From contig CANFLL010000037.1 in NCBI GenBank assembly GCA_947447825.1, forward strand, positions 1-38,180: DNA of 38,180 nucleotides, given 5' to 3'. The notes beneath the pieces were generated by a model that searched no databases, was not told the DNA's origin, and saw only the letters and a program-made list of their open reading frames with translations. The translations under genes were made by a program, and so were the position numbers. This DNA comes from Chitinophagaceae bacterium. Lineage in GTDB: Bacteria; Bacteroidota; Bacteroidia; Chitinophagales; Chitinophagaceae. Below, in pieces: positions 9,389 to 18,426 of the stretch (positions are counted from its first letter, which is position 1; each line of letters begins with the position of its first letter).

Positions 9389-9419
9389 CAAATGTAGGGC
9401 GTACGAGTAAGTTGAGAAA
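9389..9419 (-). promoter_or_regulatory. Promoter of the ABC-F gene
   Basis: On the minus strand, TTTC (9419-9416), a 19-bp spacer and TACATTTG (9396-9389) fit the Bacteroidota pattern TTTG-N19-TAnnTTTG with one mismatch. The -7 element ends 22 bp before the ATG. Confidence 0.6.
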
Positions 9420-9475
9420 AGAAAGTCATTGGTAGTAAGTCGTAAGTTAAAAGTCGAAAGTCAATAGGCATTAGT
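9420..9475. repeat. Degenerate intergenic micro-repeat (AAGTCnnTAAGT type)
   Basis: Short imperfect copies of AAGTC(G)/TAAGT follow each other (AAAGTCATT, GTAAGTCGTAAGTT, AAAAGTCGAAAGTC). Similar low-complexity strings sit in other intergenic spacers of this window (6901-6955, 7385-7411, 22815-22850, 32871-32905). They carry no coding frame. Confidence 0.5.
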
Positions 9476-9569
9476 TCCAAGTGGGAAAACTTGGTAAAAA
9501 TGCATACCTAATCATTGCTGCTGCATCAATTATTAGTCCCAATATTGGTACTAGTACCTCCATCTGGCT

Positions 9570-9863
9570 GGTGTAATTTGATTTAGTAATAGTATTATTC
9601 GGCTTCGTAATGGTATAACTCCACTTCATAAAGGTGTAACTCGTCATTGTAACACAATAACTCCTCTTTGAAGAGGTATAAATTGACTTCGCACTTGTGT
9701 AAATCCTCATAGCACAGGTATAGTTTAACATAGCACTTGAGTAAATTAACATAGCACTTGAATAAATCCATTTAGCACTCGTGTAAATCCACTTTACACA
9801 GGTATAAATCGTAATAGCAGAAGTGTAAATTGATAAAGCTTTACTATTATTAGGCAAAGATCT
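9570..9863. repeat. Degenerate 21-bp tandem array, 13 units plus one weak unit
   Basis: Thirteen consecutive 21-bp units start at 9570, 9591, 9612 and so on to 9822, with a weak fourteenth at 9843. The approximate consensus on the plus strand is GGTRTAAATYNACTTAGCAC followed by T or A. Spacing is exact although the units differ at many positions. The array lies between the divergent ABC-F and beta-helix protein genes. Because 21 is a multiple of 3, one frame on each strand stays open; the minus-strand frame 9471-9899 reads as a repeated IYTSAKW heptad. I regard that ORF as a by-product of the repeat, not a gene. Confidence 0.8.
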
Positions 9864-10193
9864 TGGGTTGATAGAAATAGCACAGGTTAAAACGCTCATT
9901 GTTTGAGGTAAAAAAGTAGTTTAAAAACGCTATTATCAACGATAGGAGATGAAAAACCCTCAAAAAGCAATCTAGAAAATTATTATAGTGCCAATTTTCT
10001 TCATCGAAAAGTGGCAGATAAGCCGTTGTGGTTTCTTTATCATTAATTTATTTTACCCAATAAACATTTTGCATTAAACAATACACCATCTTTGGAATGA
10101 ATTAAATTAATAAATTAATCTACTAGAAAAATAGTTGAAAGAAAAAAACTATCATATTTGTAAATCAACAGTCCCATATCACTTAAAAGAATT
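9864..10193. other. Intergenic leader region of the beta-helix protein gene
   Basis: This is 330 bp of AT-rich DNA with no gene seen. A possible -7 element CATATTTG (10153-10160; first base off the TAnnTTTG pattern) lies 33 bp before the ATG at 10194. No good -33 TTTG stands at the usual distance, so the promoter is tentative. Confidence 0.35.
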
Positions 10194-13100
10194 ATGAGAA
10201 GAAAGCTATTACTAAACCTACTACTGCTACTTTTTGCCTATCCTGTGTTTGCTAATACTTTTATAGTTACCTCCAATGCTGATGCAGGTGCAGGCACATT
10301 GAGGGATGCGGTACAACAAGCTACCAATAATGGTACATCTGTGATGGATACGGTGTTATTTAACCTGCCATTGGACTTTAACTCAAGAACTATTTATCTT
10401 CAAAGTACAATTAATATCCCTTCAAATATTGTAATTGATGGCACTAGTCAACCCGGCAACAAATGGGGAATTAGTGATGCAAAGATTTGCATTGCACTAA
10501 ATATTCATAATACAATCGGATATTATGTTGGGTTTAATCTGTATAACATAAGCAATTGCGAAATCTATGGTTTGTGGTTTAAAGATTTTTACCACGATAA
10601 ATTACCTCCAGATCGAAATGGATACACCTATTCGACAGATAATTTTGCACTTGTTTTATTTGTAGTAAATAATTTTACATTAGGAAAAGCAGGAAAAGGA
10701 AATGTCTTTTCAAATAACAACTACTCTATCTATGATACCAACAGCATTTTTGCAGTTATTGGAGGGAATTATTTAACTAAATATGACTCAATACCTAATG
10801 TTAATGTAAATGTTGCATCAAATTTATTTGGATTGGATACAAGTGGTAATTCAAATGATTCTACAACATACGTAGATTTTAAACTTACAAGAAATCTGAC
10901 ACTTGGTGGATCTAATAAAAGTGATGGCAACTATTTTGGCAAATGTGGATTTAGTTTAGGTGATTGGATGAAAGAAACAACAAACCCATATAGTTTTATA
11001 GATATAGAAAATAATTCTTTTGGCTATGATTACAAGCATACTAAAATACTAGGAGCATCATCTCTTAAAATAACAGGCGGAAACGTCTCAATTGGCTATG
11101 GGAACGGCAAAAATGTTAAGATTAATCAGGTTGATAGTGGCTACTATTCAATAAAAATTAGGCAAAACAACTTTGGCGAAATTAATCAAGATACCCATAA
11201 TGGTAATGTAATATATAATGGCATATACATTACTGATATAGGAAATGATGTAGACATTAGTGATAATACTATTTTAAGTAAAGGCTATGGTTTAGGAATT
11301 TATTATGGTATCAATATTTCTGGTTGCAAAAAGAAAGATTCTGTAATAATCAAAAGAAATAGAATTGTCAACTTTAAGAATGGGATTTTTGTGGCAGGCA
11401 ATGGTGTTACTATAACTAATAATGAAATTAGTTGTAATTCTAAAGGAATTAGGCACGGATATGAATATAATGGAGTAATTGATACAATTAGGGTCATCAG
11501 CATCAAAACCATTACCCCAACCTCTGTTTCTGGCAAAACCTGTTCATTGTGTAAAGTAGAAGTTTTTATTACGGATACCTGCGAGCAATTCTGCGAAAAT
11601 GGCAAAACACTGTTGGGCACTACCATGTCTGATGCCAATGGATACTTTACGCTTAATTGCAATACTGCCAATGGAAATATTAGTGCAACAGCCACTGATT
11701 CTTATGGTTCTACATCTGAGTTTAATGGTGTGAAAGTGGATACCTTATTTGCCACTGTAAAAAACTGTACCTGTAGCCACGGCAATGGAAGCATTACAGG
11801 CATAAAAATATTAAACGCTAGTTCTTGGTATTGGGAGGATAGCTTGGGCAAGCAAATAAGTACCACTGATACTAATTTGGTAAACCTTTCACCAGGAAAG
11901 TACAGGCTTGTATTATCCGAATCCAATGTTAATTGCAATGTTATCACTGGTTATTATGCAGTTAATTATGTACCTGCACCTTTAATAACTGGTTTACCTT
12001 TTTCAGTGCATAACCCAACTTGTGGACAAGCCAATGGAAGCTTGAAGTTTACTGGTACATTACCACAGAATACCGTTTATGAGTGGGAAGATTCTGCTTT
12101 TAAGGTTTTATCATCATACTATCATGATTCAATTGCTAAATTGTTTCCACAGAACATTTACTTTAAAGTTGCTCTTTATGAGGATTCTACTTGCAATACA
12201 CTGCTAGGACCAATAACACTAACAAATCAATTGGGAGCTTCGCTTAACCTAAATAATTTGAAAGTGACAGACGCTAGTTGTAATAAAGCCAATGGAGATA
12301 TTACTAATATTACAGCGCAAGGTGCAACAGGTACCCAGTTTGTGCAATGGCAAGACTCTTTGGGTAATTCAATTGCAAAAACTTGGGACTTAACAAACGT
12401 GAAAGCAGGTAAATACCGATTGCAGTTTAAAGATGGCGGAGGTTGTGACACTGTGAATACAGGATATTATACTATAAAAAACCTTGGTAGGATAGGAATT
12501 GATTATACTAAAATGGTAGTAAAAACGGCATCATGCAAAGGAGCAGACGGTTATATAAAAGGTATAGTAGCAACAAATGCTGATACACTAAAATGGATAA
12601 CTACTGCCAATAAAAAAGTAGGTGATTCTGTAAGTTTATTCAACCAGTCTCCAGGATTGTACAAGTTACTACTATCAAATTCTTATGGGTGCCAAAATGA
12701 AACCAACCCTATAAATATCGGTCAATCTGTATATGCAGGGATTGATGGAATAGGTGTAGCAATGACAAACAATGCCTTTTGTGGAAAAGCAAATGGTGGT
12801 GTTGATTCATTACTGTTTGGTGTGCCAATATCGAGTTATTCTTTTGTGTGGACGAATAGTAAGGATAGTATTATTTTATCCCTACCTCCATCTTCATCCA
12901 AACCTTATTTAAAAAATGTTGGTGCCGGTACTTATTTTTTGACAGCCATTGATAGTAATGGATGCAAACAAACGATTTTTAATACAGTTGTCAAACAATT
13001 TGGTGTTCCATATTTTGATTATTCGCATGTTATTGTAAAAAATGATACCTGTACACTTAAAACAGGTTCAATTACAAATTTACAAGCAAACGGCGGGGCT

Positions 13101-13787
13101 GGAAGCTACATTTGGCAATGGAAGCAAGGAACAAAAATAATTGCTTCAACGCCAAATACAATCACCAATTTACCTGCAGGAACATTTGATGTGATAATTA
13201 ATGACCAGTTTGGGTGTGCCGATACTAGCAAAAAATTCATCATAAAAGATATAAATATACCATTACCCATACCTGATGCAGATAGTATATCAATATTTAG
13301 GGGAACTAAAGGTACTTTTATTGTAATGAATCCACAAGCAGGGATGTATTATCTCTATGATACAGTAAATGCAATTGTTCCTATTGACTCATCTATCTCG
13401 GGTAGATTAACTACACCTAATGTAATGTATGACAAAGAGTTCTTTATCAAGCATGTAGTTGGAAGTTGCAATAGTGGGCTATATCCTGTAATAGCTCATG
13501 TATTTGATGCTACCAATGTGTTTATTCCTTCGGCCTTTTCACCCAATGGAGATACCCATAATGACATCTTTAAACCACTAATAACTACCCCGGTTGCTGG
13601 CTATTCTTTACAGATTTATAATCGATATGGACAAATGATTTTTGAAACAAAAAATGCAGATGTTGGATGGAATGGAACTTTTAATGGGATTTATCAAAAT
13701 ACATCAACATTTGTTTATAAAATCTATGTAAAAGATATCCTTGGAAATGTATTTAGAAAAAATGGAACATTGGTTTTATTGAGATAA
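10194..13787 (+). CDS. Secreted beta-helix / SprB-like repeat protein with type B T9SS sorting domain
   Basis: The protein has 1197 residues. A signal peptide (MRRKLLLNLLLLLFAYPVFA) is followed by FIVTSNADAGAGTLRDAVQQ, the usual opening of Bacteroidota parallel beta-helix proteins. Asn- and Gly-rich beta-helix rungs run to about residue 430. A short Ig-like stretch follows, then about six SprB-type modules, each opening with a Cys and ANG or similar (CSHGNGSITGI, CGQANGSLKF, CNKANGDITNI, CKGADGYIKGI, CGKANGGVDSL, CTLKTGSITNL; about 523-1020). The last 90 residues (FIPSAFSPNGDTHNDIFKP ... YNRYGQMIFE ... GWNGTFNG ... YVYKI-like) form the gliding-motility-associated C-terminal domain, a type B T9SS signal. 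It is exported and probably held on the cell surface; adhesion or a gliding-related role is inference. No catalytic residues are evident. Confidence 0.9.
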   Translation: MRRKLLLNLLLLLFAYPVFANTFIVTSNADAGAGTLRDAVQQATNNGTSVMDTVLFNLPLDFNSRTIYLQSTINIPSNIVIDGTSQPGNKWGISDAKICIALNIHNTIGYYVGFNLYNISNCEIYGLWFKDFYHDKLPPDRNGYTYSTDNFALVLFVVNNFTLGKAGKGNVFSNNNYSIYDTNSIFAVIGGNYLTKYDSIPNVNVNVASNLFGLDTSGNSNDSTTYVDFKLTRNLTLGGSNKSDGNYFGKCGFSLGDWMKETTNPYSFIDIENNSFGYDYKHTKILGASSLKITGGNVSIGYGNGKNVKINQVDSGYYSIKIRQNNFGEINQDTHNGNVIYNGIYITDIGNDVDISDNTILSKGYGLGIYYGINISGCKKKDSVIIKRNRIVNFKNGIFVAGNGVTITNNEISCNSKGIRHGYEYNGVIDTIRVISIKTITPTSVSGKTCSLCKVEVFITDTCEQFCENGKTLLGTTMSDANGYFTLNCNTANGNISATATDSYGSTSEFNGVKVDTLFATVKNCTCSHGNGSITGIKILNASSWYWEDSLGKQISTTDTNLVNLSPGKYRLVLSESNVNCNVITGYYAVNYVPAPLITGLPFSVHNPTCGQANGSLKFTGTLPQNTVYEWEDSAFKVLSSYYHDSIAKLFPQNIYFKVALYEDSTCNTLLGPITLTNQLGASLNLNNLKVTDASCNKANGDITNITAQGATGTQFVQWQDSLGNSIAKTWDLTNVKAGKYRLQFKDGGGCDTVNTGYYTIKNLGRIGIDYTKMVVKTASCKGADGYIKGIVATNADTLKWITTANKKVGDSVSLFNQSPGLYKLLLSNSYGCQNETNPINIGQSVYAGIDGIGVAMTNNAFCGKANGGVDSLLFGVPISSYSFVWTNSKDSIILSLPPSSSKPYLKNVGAGTYFLTAIDSNGCKQTIFNTVVKQFGVPYFDYSHVIVKNDTCTLKTGSITNLQANGGAGSYIWQWKQGTKIIASTPNTITNLPAGTFDVIINDQFGCADTSKKFIIKDINIPLPIPDADSISIFRGTKGTFIVMNPQAGMYYLYDTVNAIVPIDSSISGRLTTPNVMYDKEFFIKHVVGSCNSGLYPVIAHVFDATNVFIPSAFSPNGDTHNDIFKPLITTPVAGYSLQIYNRYGQMIFETKNADVGWNGTFNGIYQNTSTFVYKIYVKDILGNVFRKNGTLVLLR

Positions 13788-13825
13788 AGGATATAATATC
13801 ATTAACTTAAACTACATTAATTACA

Positions 13826-14053
13826 ACTAGTTCTCCTCTCGCACATTCTGTATGATTTGAGAGTACTAGTCGAATTAGTTTGTAACTGGAATTCCCACAC
13901 TTAGTCCTCATAAACTCAACTACTACTACCAGCTAGTCCGCGTGAGCTTAGCTGCTGCCGCGCCGTCTGTGACGCGTGGTTTCGCTCAGATACTTAGTCC
14001 GCCTAAACCTAACTGCTGCTGAGTTATCTGCAATGCGTAATTTCTCTCAGATA
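13826..14053. repeat. Degenerate repeat with CTAGTC/CTTAGTCCGC starts, two 60-61 bp units plus diverged partial units
   Basis: Two clear units at 13933-13992 (60 bp) and 13993-14053 (61 bp) both run from CT(T)AGTCCGC through CTGCTGC to CTCAGATA. Shorter diverged units start at about 13826, 13865 and 13900. The 13933 unit is strikingly GC-rich for this genome (CTGCTGCCGCGCCGTCTGTG), while the next unit is a mutated AT-richer version. No coding frame runs through it. Confidence 0.55.
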
Positions 14054-14370
14054 CCCGCAGCAATCCTATAATTAATTTATAAACTATTAGCTCAAACTCC
14101 ACCATTTTAATTGGTAAGCACAGTACGCAACAACCGCAACCCTTATTGGGCTTCAAGCCCCTATAAGAGTTTACAAAAAAGCCATTCGCTAGTTATTAGT
14201 CAAATCTTACCTCCCTCCCTTAAAAATACTTTTCCTCCCCCAAACACCCCCTACATTACTAGTAATGAACCAGTTACATAGTAGCTATTTATCTAACTTG
14301 AAAATATTAAAAAATAAAATAATTTTTATGTCAATTACTTCCGATACCTTGTGCAAATAAAATAGCAATA
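14054..14370. other. Non-coding region with a hairpin and a 14-bp palindrome
   Basis: There is no gene here. At 14142-14167 a hairpin (CTTAT-GGGCTT ... AAGCCC-ATAAG) could form, but no T tract follows. At 14254-14267 CATTACTAGTAATG is a perfect 14-bp palindrome about 100 bp before the next start, a possible operator. A tentative -7 element TACCTTG lies at 14345-14351. Confidence 0.45.
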
Positions 14371-15315
14371 ATGTCAAAGAAAAAAGGAGTTCCCCCATTA
14401 TATCACTGTTCACAACAATCTTTATATACAGTAGAAGCCATAGTCTGGACAAATTACAACACAAACAATGCAAGCTTCGCAGCTTTCAAAGCAAAATATA
14501 CAGTTGACTTTGGCAAAACGGCAGTTACAGCAATGACAACAGCCAAGTTAATGCCCAGTAAAGAATCGAGGAATGCCATGCCAGAATCAGTAAGAATACG
14601 CTTACTACCTTTAGGATTAACCTGCCTTGCTAATCAACGTGTTCTTAAAAGTTATATAGAAGAAGCTTTCCCTACTAGTGCCACGACCATGTTGGCTTCG
14701 GCAGGCAATAAAAACTACAAAGCAGCCAGCCATGAGGGATGGGAAGAAATGAATGCAATGATTACGGCCGCAGAATTGTTTATAACCAATAATACTACAG
14801 CCTTGGAAATGGGTGGACTGAATATGCCCTCTACATTTGTGGCTACTTACACAAGTGGAAAAACCGCCTTCGAAACCGTATATAAAATCTATTTATTAAC
14901 TGCCCAAGCAACATCAGGTGCCACAAGCGAAAAAATAAAAGCTAATAATTTAACTTATAATACCATGTTGGCAATGTTGAAAGATGGTCAACTGATTTTT
15001 GAGGAGGATGTTACCCGTAAGGCATTATTTACGTTTGACACAGTCCTTGGAAAAGTAACTGGCAATGGTACCACAGGGATGCGCATTACTGTTTCAGACA
15101 GTGTATCAAAAGTAAACATCACAAACTTCACCGCATCTGTGCAACCAGGTGCCAAAGTAGCAACTGCCAATGGCATCATTCTGGAACTTAAAATGAGTGA
15201 AGCAATTTATTCTGTAGTTATCACCGCACCCGGATATACCCCACTTACCTTTAATGGCGTACAACTTACAACAGGAATCATGCACCGCCTGGATGTGGAA
15301 CTCCTAAAAATTTAA
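14371..15315 (+). CDS. Protein of unknown function with C-terminal carboxypeptidase-regulatory-like beta domain
   Basis: The protein has 314 residues, with no signal peptide and no membrane segment. The N-terminal two thirds (about 1-215) are Ala/Thr-rich and look helical, with a stretch of short helices around NAMITAAELFITNNTTALEM. The last 90 residues (FTFDTVLGKVTGNGTTGMRI ... YSVVITAPGYTPLTFNGVQL) have the alternating pattern of a CarboxypepD_reg/CNA-B-like beta sandwich, including the A-PGY turn. I do not recognise a named family for the N-terminal part. The gene stands alone, with a terminator-like inverted repeat behind it. Base composition is slightly less AT-rich than in its neighbours. 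A structural or binding role is only a guess. Confidence 0.8.
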   Translation: MSKKKGVPPLYHCSQQSLYTVEAIVWTNYNTNNASFAAFKAKYTVDFGKTAVTAMTTAKLMPSKESRNAMPESVRIRLLPLGLTCLANQRVLKSYIEEAFPTSATTMLASAGNKNYKAASHEGWEEMNAMITAAELFITNNTTALEMGGLNMPSTFVATYTSGKTAFETVYKIYLLTAQATSGATSEKIKANNLTYNTMLAMLKDGQLIFEEDVTRKALFTFDTVLGKVTGNGTTGMRITVSDSVSKVNITNFTASVQPGAKVATANGIILELKMSEAIYSVVITAPGYTPLTFNGVQLTTGIMHRLDVELLKI

Positions 15316-15399
15316 ACCAATAAATGAGTATCCTAAAAATTAGATTTCTAGATATTCATTACACTCCTTAAAATATTATACCTTAGGTTATTTGGCTTA

Positions 15400-15445
15400 T
15401 TGAAAAGATTACAAGGATAAATTCTTCATTCTTGTAATCTTTCAA
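15400..15445. terminator. Inverted repeat, probable terminator of the 14371-15315 gene
   Basis: TTGAAAAGATTACAAG (15400-15415) and CTTGTAATCTTTCAA (15431-15445) pair over 15 bp with one bulged A and a 15-nt loop. The distal arm itself is T-rich but no long T tract follows, so the terminator call is moderate. Confidence 0.5.
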
Positions 15446-15602
15446 ATCAGTGTTCAAAGCAATAACGTAGCAAATGAGAATCTTTGTACAACTTTTGGCT
15501 CCCTTGAGTAATAACAAATTTTTGAACTTATGTAAGCAAAGACGGAATTACAGTATTACATTTTTCTCAACAACCCAACATTAAATTGTTATACTTTTCT
15601 GA

Positions 15603-15610
15603 TACATTTG
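15603..15610 (+). promoter_or_regulatory. -7 promoter element of the DUF4256 gene
   Basis: TACATTTG is a full match to TAnnTTTG, 37 bp before the ATG at 15648. The nearest TTG upstream (15586-15588) is only 14 bp away, closer than the usual 19, so only the -7 element is called. Confidence 0.5.
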
Positions 15611-15647
15611 CTATGTTAAAACATTAAACTTAAGATTACTACACAGA

Positions 15648-16211
15648 ATGAAAAATGAAAAGCTTTTATTGCCAGAACAGAAAATAGAATTATTAACCAT
15701 TCTTGAAGCTAGATTCAAAAAAAATACAATCAGACATAATGAGATTAATTGGGAAAATGTACAATCCAGAATAGAAGCAAGCATTGGCAAGCAATGGTCA
15801 CTTTTCGAAATGGAAAGTACTGGCGGGGAACCAGACGTAGTTGCCTTCGATTCGGTTACAAATGAATATGTTTTTTTTGATTGTGCTGCTGAAAGTCCAA
15901 AGGGAAGAAGAAGCCTATGTTATGACCGTGAAGCCTTAGAATCAAGGAAAGAGTTTAAACCAGCAAATAATGTAATCGATCTAGCAACTTCAATGGGCAT
16001 CGAACTATTAACTGAAAATGAGTATAGAACATTACAGCAAATAGGCAAATTCGATTTAAAAACTTCAAGCTGGGTTAAAACACCATCCGAAATAAGAAAA
16101 TTAGGTGGTGCAGTGTTTTGCGACCGTCGCTACAATACAGTCTTTCTTTATCACAATGGCGCAGAATCCTACTATGCAGCAAGGGGATTTCGTGGCTCTT
16201 TAAGGGTTTAG
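15648..16211 (+). CDS. DUF4256 family protein
   Basis: This soluble protein has 187 residues. It matches the DUF4256 family by its overall pattern: an N-terminal helical part (LLTILEARFKKNTIRHNEINW), the conserved core MESTGGEPDVVAFDS and FFDCAAESPKGRRSLCYDRE, and the terminal EIRKLGGAVFCDRRYNTVFL and SYYAARGFRGSLRV. Length is close to that usual for the family. No function is established; the conserved acidic and Cys/Arg residues in the core suggest an enzyme or ligand-binding fold. It is monocistronic, with its own promoter element, and lies upstream of the carbohydrate cluster but 416 bp away from it. Confidence 0.88.
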   Translation: MKNEKLLLPEQKIELLTILEARFKKNTIRHNEINWENVQSRIEASIGKQWSLFEMESTGGEPDVVAFDSVTNEYVFFDCAAESPKGRRSLCYDREALESRKEFKPANNVIDLATSMGIELLTENEYRTLQQIGKFDLKTSSWVKTPSEIRKLGGAVFCDRRYNTVFLYHNGAESYYAARGFRGSLRV

Positions 16212-16627
16212 TTTTTGCTAATAAAACTTCAGCCTCAGCAATATTGGGTACTCCTAATTAAACCAGTCAGAATTGCAACCTACCTTACATAAATCTACTA
16301 AAAGCGATTTAGAGCTATTTACCCTTAGCCTACCTCTTCCAGCTATTATCTACAATTTCAATAAACTGACGAATCATAATATTTAACGCAAACAATTGCA
16401 AAGTTCATTATGAGATGTAGTAAGATATGCTGAACACAACTTTAAGTTAACCTTAGTAAAACTTTGACTTATCATCAATAAAAAATTATTTACAAATTCG
16501 TTTGATGAATTATACAATTTTCAAAAGCAATCGTATAACAATAAGGAATTAAATAACCAAAACCTTTGCAGCTTCTTAAAAAGAACAATTATCTTGTTGC
16601 AAAACAAAATAAGTAAAAAAGGAAGTT
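16212..16627. other. Intergenic region, 416 bp, upstream of the carbohydrate cluster
   Basis: AT-rich, with no gene or RNA seen. Its downstream end holds the probable promoter of the PIG-L/GT4 genes. Confidence 0.4.
16565..16596 (+). promoter_or_regulatory. Probable promoter of the PIG-L/GT4 operon
   Basis: TTTG (16565-16568), a 21-bp spacer and TATCTTG (16590-16596) approximate TTTG-N19-TAnnTTTG with one base missing in the -7 element. An AGGAAG sequence lies 6-7 bp before the ATG at 16628, one of the few Shine-Dalgarno-like sites in this window. Confidence 0.4.
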
Positions 16628-17266
16628 ATGGAGTATGTCAAATCAGTATTGGTAATAGTAGCACATCCTGATGATGAAACCTTATGGGCTGGCGGCGAAA
16701 TTCTGCTTCATCCAACTTGGAATTGGTTTGTGACCACTCTTTGCAGAAAAAATGATCCAGATAGATCTTCTAGGTTCTATAAAGTATTAAAAGAACTAAA
16801 AGCTAAAGGAATAATGGGCGATTTGGATGACGCTCCAAATCAAACTCCTTTAGATGAACCCTTGATTGAAGAAACCATTTTGAGTTTGCTTCCTAAAATA
16901 CATTTCAATAGAATTATGACCCATAATCCTAATGGGGAATACACTAGGCATCTACGCCATGAAGAAATTAGCAAGGCTGTAATCTTACTTTGGAATGCAA
17001 AAAAAATATCCGCAGATGAACTCTGGACTTTTGCTTATGATGATGGTCATAAAAGCCATAACACGATTGCAAACGAAAAAGCACCTATTTACAATCAGTT
17101 AACTGAAGCAATCAGCTTACATAAATTGAATATCATCACAAACATTTATGGCTTTAACATCAATAGTTGGGAAGCTAAAAATACCCCAACAAAGGAAGCA
17201 TTCTGGAAATTTAACAACCCAGCTGATGCTTTACAATGGTTGAATAGTGGAGGTGATATTATTTAA
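16628..17266 (+). CDS. PIG-L (LmbE) family zinc-dependent deacetylase
   Basis: The protein has 212 residues and no signal peptide, so it is probably cytoplasmic. It opens with the family motif VLVIVAHPDDETLWAGGE, in which H13 and D16 are zinc ligands and D15 is the likely catalytic base. The third zinc ligand is probably a His in GEYTRHLRHEEI. PIG-L enzymes remove N-acetyl groups from GlcNAc-type sugars such as GlcNAc-PI, GlcNAc-Ins and GlcNAc-malate. The C-terminal half (IYGFNINSWEAKNTPTKEAF) does not resemble BshB closely. The gene lies 17 bp before the GT4 gene and is likely co-transcribed, suggesting that the deacetylase and glycosyltransferase act on the same glycoside (inference). The substrate is unknown. 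Confidence 0.87.
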   Translation: MEYVKSVLVIVAHPDDETLWAGGEILLHPTWNWFVTTLCRKNDPDRSSRFYKVLKELKAKGIMGDLDDAPNQTPLDEPLIEETILSLLPKIHFNRIMTHNPNGEYTRHLRHEEISKAVILLWNAKKISADELWTFAYDDGHKSHNTIANEKAPIYNQLTEAISLHKLNIITNIYGFNINSWEAKNTPTKEAFWKFNNPADALQWLNSGGDII

Positions 17267-17283
17267 AAAGAAAAAAAATAGGC

Positions 17284-18426
17284 ATGAAAGTATTGGTATT
17301 ATATGACTATCCACCTTCACCAGGTGGATTAGCTACACAAGGAGATTTATTGTATAAGGGTTTGTGCGAATTGGGGGTTGATGCCCATGCTGTTCACTTT
17401 GAATCAGCACAGGAAAAAGAGTGGTACTACCGTTGGTTTGTACCTGACGTGGTTGTAGGAGTTGGTTACTGGGGACATACGCCACAATTGGTGTTGCACC
17501 CTCAGCGATACGGAATTCAACCTGTACCTTGGCTGGTTGCTGATGGATATATTGCTAACTATCAGGAAGTACTCAACGCTCTTCCTCTAATATTAGTAAC
17601 ATCTCATTGGGTTAAAGAAATGTATGTTCGTGACGGGATAAATGGCGACAACATAGAAGTATTACCAGTAGGATGTAACACCGATACGTTTATTCCTTTT
17701 AGTAAAGATGATCCTAAAATTATTGCCGTAAGAGAATCACTTGGCATCCCTCCTGATCAGTTAATGATTCTTACCGTAGGTGGAGATGCAGCCTCCAAAG
17801 GTTCGCAAGAAGTGATGCAAGCATTGGCAATTATTGACACGAAAGCTCCCGACTGGAAATATGTTTGCAAGGTTTGGCCACAACCGAGAACTAAACTGCA
17901 AAATTTTGCTGATTTGGAAATGGCAACTGATCTGGGCATTGAAAAAAATGTAACCTATGCTACCAACACAATCTCTAGAAACTTTATGCCTTACTTAATT
18001 GGTGCTTGCGACATTTACGCAGCCCCTTCCCGTTTGGAAGGTTTTGGAATGCCCCAAGTGGAAGCAGGTGCTTGTGGAAAACCAGTAATAGGAATAGATG
18101 CCATGGGAATGTTGGACACGCTTGTTCATGGCGAAACAGCTTTCTTGGCTAGTGTTGCCAAGAAGATTGTGGTTAATGAAGTTATTTTAGGGGATGAGTC
18201 TGGTTATGACGACAACCATCGAATAATTTTCGACACCCCCAGAACTGTGGATTATCGTGCTAATGTGCAAGATATTGCTAAGGATTTATTGACACTAATG
18301 AATGATGCTGAATTACGTGCTAAAATGGGAAAGGCTGGAAGAGAAAGAGTCGTCGCAAATTTTGATTACAGAATTGTTGCGAAAAGATTTATCCAAATAA
18401 TGAACGACAAATTAGGAATTCAGTAA
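17284..18426 (+). CDS. GT4-type glycosyltransferase (GT-B fold)
   Basis: The protein has 380 residues and no membrane segment. The N-terminal domain begins KVLVLYDYPPSPGGLATQGD, the acceptor-side glycine loop of GT-B enzymes. The C-terminal domain has the retaining GT4 E-x7-E motif, E252 and E260, in SRLEGFGMPQVEAGACGKPVIG-type context. It therefore transfers a sugar from a nucleotide sugar to an unknown acceptor. It is 17 bp downstream of the PIG-L deacetylase gene and 136 bp upstream of a glycosidase gene. The pairing of GT4 and PIG-L deacetylase recalls BshA/BshB of bacillithiol synthesis and MshA/MshB of mycothiol synthesis. The N-terminal loop is not the BshA pattern, and no BshC ligase is nearby, so I do not call it BshA. 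Confidence 0.88.
   Translation: MKVLVLYDYPPSPGGLATQGDLLYKGLCELGVDAHAVHFESAQEKEWYYRWFVPDVVVGVGYWGHTPQLVLHPQRYGIQPVPWLVADGYIANYQEVLNALPLILVTSHWVKEMYVRDGINGDNIEVLPVGCNTDTFIPFSKDDPKIIAVRESLGIPPDQLMILTVGGDAASKGSQEVMQALAIIDTKAPDWKYVCKVWPQPRTKLQNFADLEMATDLGIEKNVTYATNTISRNFMPYLIGACDIYAAPSRLEGFGMPQVEAGACGKPVIGIDAMGMLDTLVHGETAFLASVAKKIVVNEVILGDESGYDDNHRIIFDTPRTVDYRANVQDIAKDLLTLMNDAELRAKMGKAGRERVVANFDYRIVAKRFIQIMNDKLGIQ

Noticed and set aside
9471-9899. 142-residue minus-strand ORF with IYTSAKW heptads
   Set aside because: Its openness is explained by a 21-bp tandem DNA repeat; it has no recognisable domain, and the other strand also has an open frame through the same units.
3640-10020. Shared AAAAGTGGCAG string upstream of two surface-protein genes (about 3647 and 10010)
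   Set aside because: Eleven identical bases in two AT-rich leaders, at different distances and orientations to the starts, is too little to call a regulatory site.
10194-13787. Polysaccharide lyase or pectinase function for the beta-helix protein
   Set aside because: A parallel beta helix is likely, but no catalytic motif of a lyase or GH28 family is visible.
16628-18426. Bacillithiol genes bshB and bshA
   Set aside because: The family pairing fits, but the GT4 N-terminal loop and the PIG-L C-terminal half do not look like BshA and BshB, and bshC is not adjacent.
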